From Chitinophaga filiformis (GTDB taxonomy: Bacteria > Bacteroidota > Bacteroidia > Chitinophagales > Chitinophagaceae): a DNA stretch of 64,000 nt. Shown here piece after piece: positions 61,880 through 64,000 of the stretch. The stretch is from contig NZ_FNBN01000003.1 in the NCBI RefSeq assembly GCF_900102545.1, positions 1 to 64,000 on the forward strand, in the 5' to 3' direction. Position numbers and translations under genes: made by a program. The notes beneath the pieces were generated by a model. That model had not been told where the DNA came from, searched no databases, and saw only the letters and a program-made list of their open reading frames with translations. Within the stretch, counting starts at the first letter, position 1. Each line of letters begins with the position of its first letter.

Positions 61880-62833
61880 ATGAGTAATTTTATGCAGGCG
61901 GCTGTTTTGCCTGACTTTGGGCCGGCCACTGCTTTCAGGATCGAGAAAGTAGCGATACCACTGCCGGCGGCAGGACAGGTACTTGTTAAAGTTAAAGCTA
62001 TCGGATTAAACCCTGTTGATTTCAAAACCCGGTCTGGTAAAGGATATGCGTCTTATCAGACATTACCTGCTATCCTTGGATGGGATATAGCCGGAGAAGT
62101 TGTAAGTGTAGGAGAAGGTGTGAGTAAGTTCATTACCGGCGACCGCATATTCGGTATGAGTAATTTCCCCAATCCCGGCAACGCATACGCAGAGTATGCT
62201 GTAGTGCAGGAAGAAGAGTTTGCCATTATTCCTAAGAATATTTCATATGAAATAGCTGCAGGTACCCCACTGGCTGGCCTTACCGCCTGGGAAGCCCTGT
62301 TTGATCATGCAGGCGTAACCTGGGGACAGCGGGTGTTTATACAGGGCGCAGCCGGTGGTGTAGGACATATAGCAGTACAACTGGCCAAGTGGAAGCGTTG
62401 TTTTGTGGCAGCTACTGCATCGGCGGCCAATCATCCTTTCCTTACAGAATTAGGAGTAGATCAGCTGGTTGACTATAAAACCCAACGTTTTGAAGATATA
62501 GTAGAGAAGGTAGATGTAGTGATAGATGGTATGGGCGGTGAAATAGCGCTCCGCTCTCTGGATGTGTTAAATCCCGGCGGCGTACTGGTATCATTGCCAA
62601 GTATGTATAAAGATGATCCGGCTGTTATTGCCCGGGCAAAGGAAAAAGGTGTGGAAGTAAAGTGGATGTCTGTGAGGCCTTCCGGGGAACGGATGGAGCA
62701 ACTGGCTTTCCTGCTTAGTAATAACCGCCTGAAAGTGGAAGTGGATGAAACTTTCCCGCTGACGGAAATCGTCCGTGCGCACCAGCGGCTGGAAGAAGGC
62801 CATGGAAAAGGGAAAATAGTGCTGACGGTGTAG
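61880..62833 (+). CDS. Zinc-independent quinone oxidoreductase-like (MDR superfamily) enzyme
   Basis: 317 aa from ATG 61880 (MSNFMQAAVLPDFG). The frame is open to 61811, but that part lies within the hairpin after ilvA. N-terminal GroES-like catalytic domain (VLVKVKAIGLNPVDFKTRSG) and Rossmann NADP domain with FIQGAAGGVGHIAVQLAKWK and VDVVIDGMGGEIALRSL. The four-Cys structural zinc site and catalytic zinc ligands are not evident, as in quinone-oxidoreductase types. Expected role: NADPH-dependent reduction of a quinone or enone. The physiological substrate is unknown. Confidence 0.88.
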   Translation: MSNFMQAAVLPDFGPATAFRIEKVAIPLPAAGQVLVKVKAIGLNPVDFKTRSGKGYASYQTLPAILGWDIAGEVVSVGEGVSKFITGDRIFGMSNFPNPGNAYAEYAVVQEEEFAIIPKNISYEIAAGTPLAGLTAWEALFDHAGVTWGQRVFIQGAAGGVGHIAVQLAKWKRCFVAATASAANHPFLTELGVDQLVDYKTQRFEDIVEKVDVVIDGMGGEIALRSLDVLNPGGVLVSLPSMYKDDPAVIARAKEKGVEVKWMSVRPSGERMEQLAFLLSNNRLKVEVDETFPLTEIVRAHQRLEEGHGKGKIVLTV

Positions 62834-62956
62834 TCAGGAGGGAAAAGAGATTGAAATATAATAAATGTCAGCTTGACATCAATAAAAAGAGTACATTTAC
62901 AATACATTATTCTATTCCGGCGTTTGAAAACAGGCTGATGACCAAATCACAATGGT

Positions 62957-64000
62957 ATGCTTAGCTACTGGGAAAAACAGAGCCTTTTACAATACGACTA
63001 TATCATTGCCGGCAGTGGTATAGTAGGGCTTTCCACAGCTATCAGTCTGAAAGACAAGCTGCCTGCAGCGCGGGTACTGGTGCTGGAAAGCGATATTCTG
63101 CCTACGGGCGCCAGTACAAAGAATGCAGGTTTTGCCTGTATAGGTAGTCTGACAGAGCTGTTGTCTGATTTCAATAACATGCCCCGGGAAGAAGTGCTGG
63201 CACTTTTACAGATGCGGCGCAATGGTCTGCAGTTATTGCGCCGGCGTATCGGAGATGAGGCTATGCAGTACCGGGAAGCCGGTAGTTATGAACTGATAGG
63301 CATGCAGGAAGAACATGCCCTCGCGCAACTGGACAGTGTGAACAATGTTTTAAGACCGTTGCTCGGGGGAGATGCCTTTACAATTGCCAGTGATAAAATT
63401 GGAGGATTCGGTTTTAACAGGGCATTTGTAAGAGCGCTGATCTGCAATAATTATGAAGGAGAGCTGCATACCGGCAGGATGATGCGTAGTCTGATAGACA
63501 TCGCTATCTCAAAAGGGGTCGAAATCAAGACCGGTTGCAGGGTAAGCCACCTTGAAGATCTGCATACGGGCGTAAGGGTCACAGTCCCGGCAGCAGGAGG
63601 AGAGGAGGTCGGGTTTATGGCCAGAAGGGTAGCTGTCTGCACCAATGCATTTGCCCGGCAATTATTGCCGGAGCTGGACGTGCGGCCTGGCAGAGGACAG
63701 GTATTACTGACAGACGTGATCCCCGGCCTGCGTTTTAAGGGCGTCTTTCATATGGAGGAAGGATATTATTACTTCCGGGAACTGGACGGAAGGGTGTTGT
63801 TTGGCGGGGGGCGCAATCTCGACTTTGAGAAAGAAACCACAACAAGCTTTGATCTTAATCCGGAGATACAACAGCAATTGGAAAACCGGTTGCACAATAT
63901 TATCTTACCAGGACAATCCGTTATGATAACTGACCGCTGGACCGGTATCATGGCTTTTGGTCGGACCCGCCAGCCACTGATCCGTTACCATACACACAAC
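62957..64000 (+). CDS. FAD-dependent oxidoreductase (DAO family), truncated by window end
   Basis: 348 codons visible with no stop. Start ATG 62957 (MLSYWEKQSLLQYDYIIAGS); another ATG at 62952 is in the wrong frame. The FAD-binding Rossmann motif is YDYIIAGSGIVGLSTAISLK. TGASTKNAGFACIGS follows, typical of D-amino-acid-oxidase-like/glycine oxidase enzymes. LDVRPGRGQVLLTDV and EGYYYFRELDGRVLFGGGRN are later DAO landmarks. It probably oxidises an amine or hydroxyacid with FAD. The C-terminus is outside the window, and the substrate is not evident. Confidence 0.88.
   Translation, partial: MLSYWEKQSLLQYDYIIAGSGIVGLSTAISLKDKLPAARVLVLESDILPTGASTKNAGFACIGSLTELLSDFNNMPREEVLALLQMRRNGLQLLRRRIGDEAMQYREAGSYELIGMQEEHALAQLDSVNNVLRPLLGGDAFTIASDKIGGFGFNRAFVRALICNNYEGELHTGRMMRSLIDIAISKGVEIKTGCRVSHLEDLHTGVRVTVPAAGGEEVGFMARRVAVCTNAFARQLLPELDVRPGRGQVLLTDVIPGLRFKGVFHMEEGYYYFRELDGRVLFGGGRNLDFEKETTTSFDLNPEIQQQLENRLHNIILPGQSVMITDRWTGIMAFGRTRQPLIRYHTHN

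Overview
The window looks like a chromosomal segment of a Chitinophaga-type member of the Bacteroidota. Evidence seen directly: four SusC/RagA-SusD/RagB pairs, an ECF sigma/FecR/STN-receptor surface-signalling set, a gliding-motility type C-terminal domain (type IX secretion client), many lipoproteins, and -7 boxes of the Bacteroidota form TAnnTTTG. The exact species cannot be fixed from the sequence alone.

Layout. 1-730: left-edge fragment of an IS3-family insertion sequence (minus strand) with a canonical -1 slippery heptamer, a hairpin at the OrfA start and an 86-bp perfect palindrome. 976-2892: surface lipoprotein with one CxxCH haem motif. 3139-15011 (minus): ECF sigma factor, FecR anti-sigma, STN-bearing SusC plus SusD, then a second SusC-SusD pair without STN. 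15239-17444: divergent AraC and LacI regulators. 18189-32536 (plus): SusC-SusD, redoxin, cytochrome c/copper monooxygenase, SusC-SusD, second cytochrome c/copper monooxygenase. This is the most unusual block of the window. 32570-37776: housekeeping (mutS, TrmH-family methyltransferase, UbiA-family prenyltransferase, ruvX/yqgF, def). 37844-40877: two tandem copies of an ECF sigma/RskA-like anti-sigma module with TTG and GTG starts. 40905-48676: secreted proteins of unknown role, a type IX-secreted adhesin-like protein, an RluA-family pseudouridine synthase, lipB and a PLP enzyme. 48808-52473: GH20 hexosaminidase and GH29 fucosidase. 52661-53858: sugar nucleotidyltransferase and a tiny membrane-peptide gene with its own promoter and terminator. 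53971-61737: isoleucine/valine biosynthesis (ilvE, then ilvD-B-N-C-A). 61880-64000: quinone-oxidoreductase-like enzyme and a truncated FAD oxidoreductase.

How the parts work together. The 3139-15011 block is a typical trans-envelope signalling system: substrate binding at the STN receptor should be relayed through FecR to the ECF factor. The 18189-32536 block has no sugar-degrading enzymes. Two outer-membrane uptake pairs instead flank periplasmic redox enzymes whose copper-ligand pattern matches peptidylglycine/dopamine monooxygenases, with haem as a possible electron donor and a LacI regulator next door. The ilv genes form a complete threonine/pyruvate to isoleucine/valine route. No tRNA, rRNA or CRISPR array was recognised.
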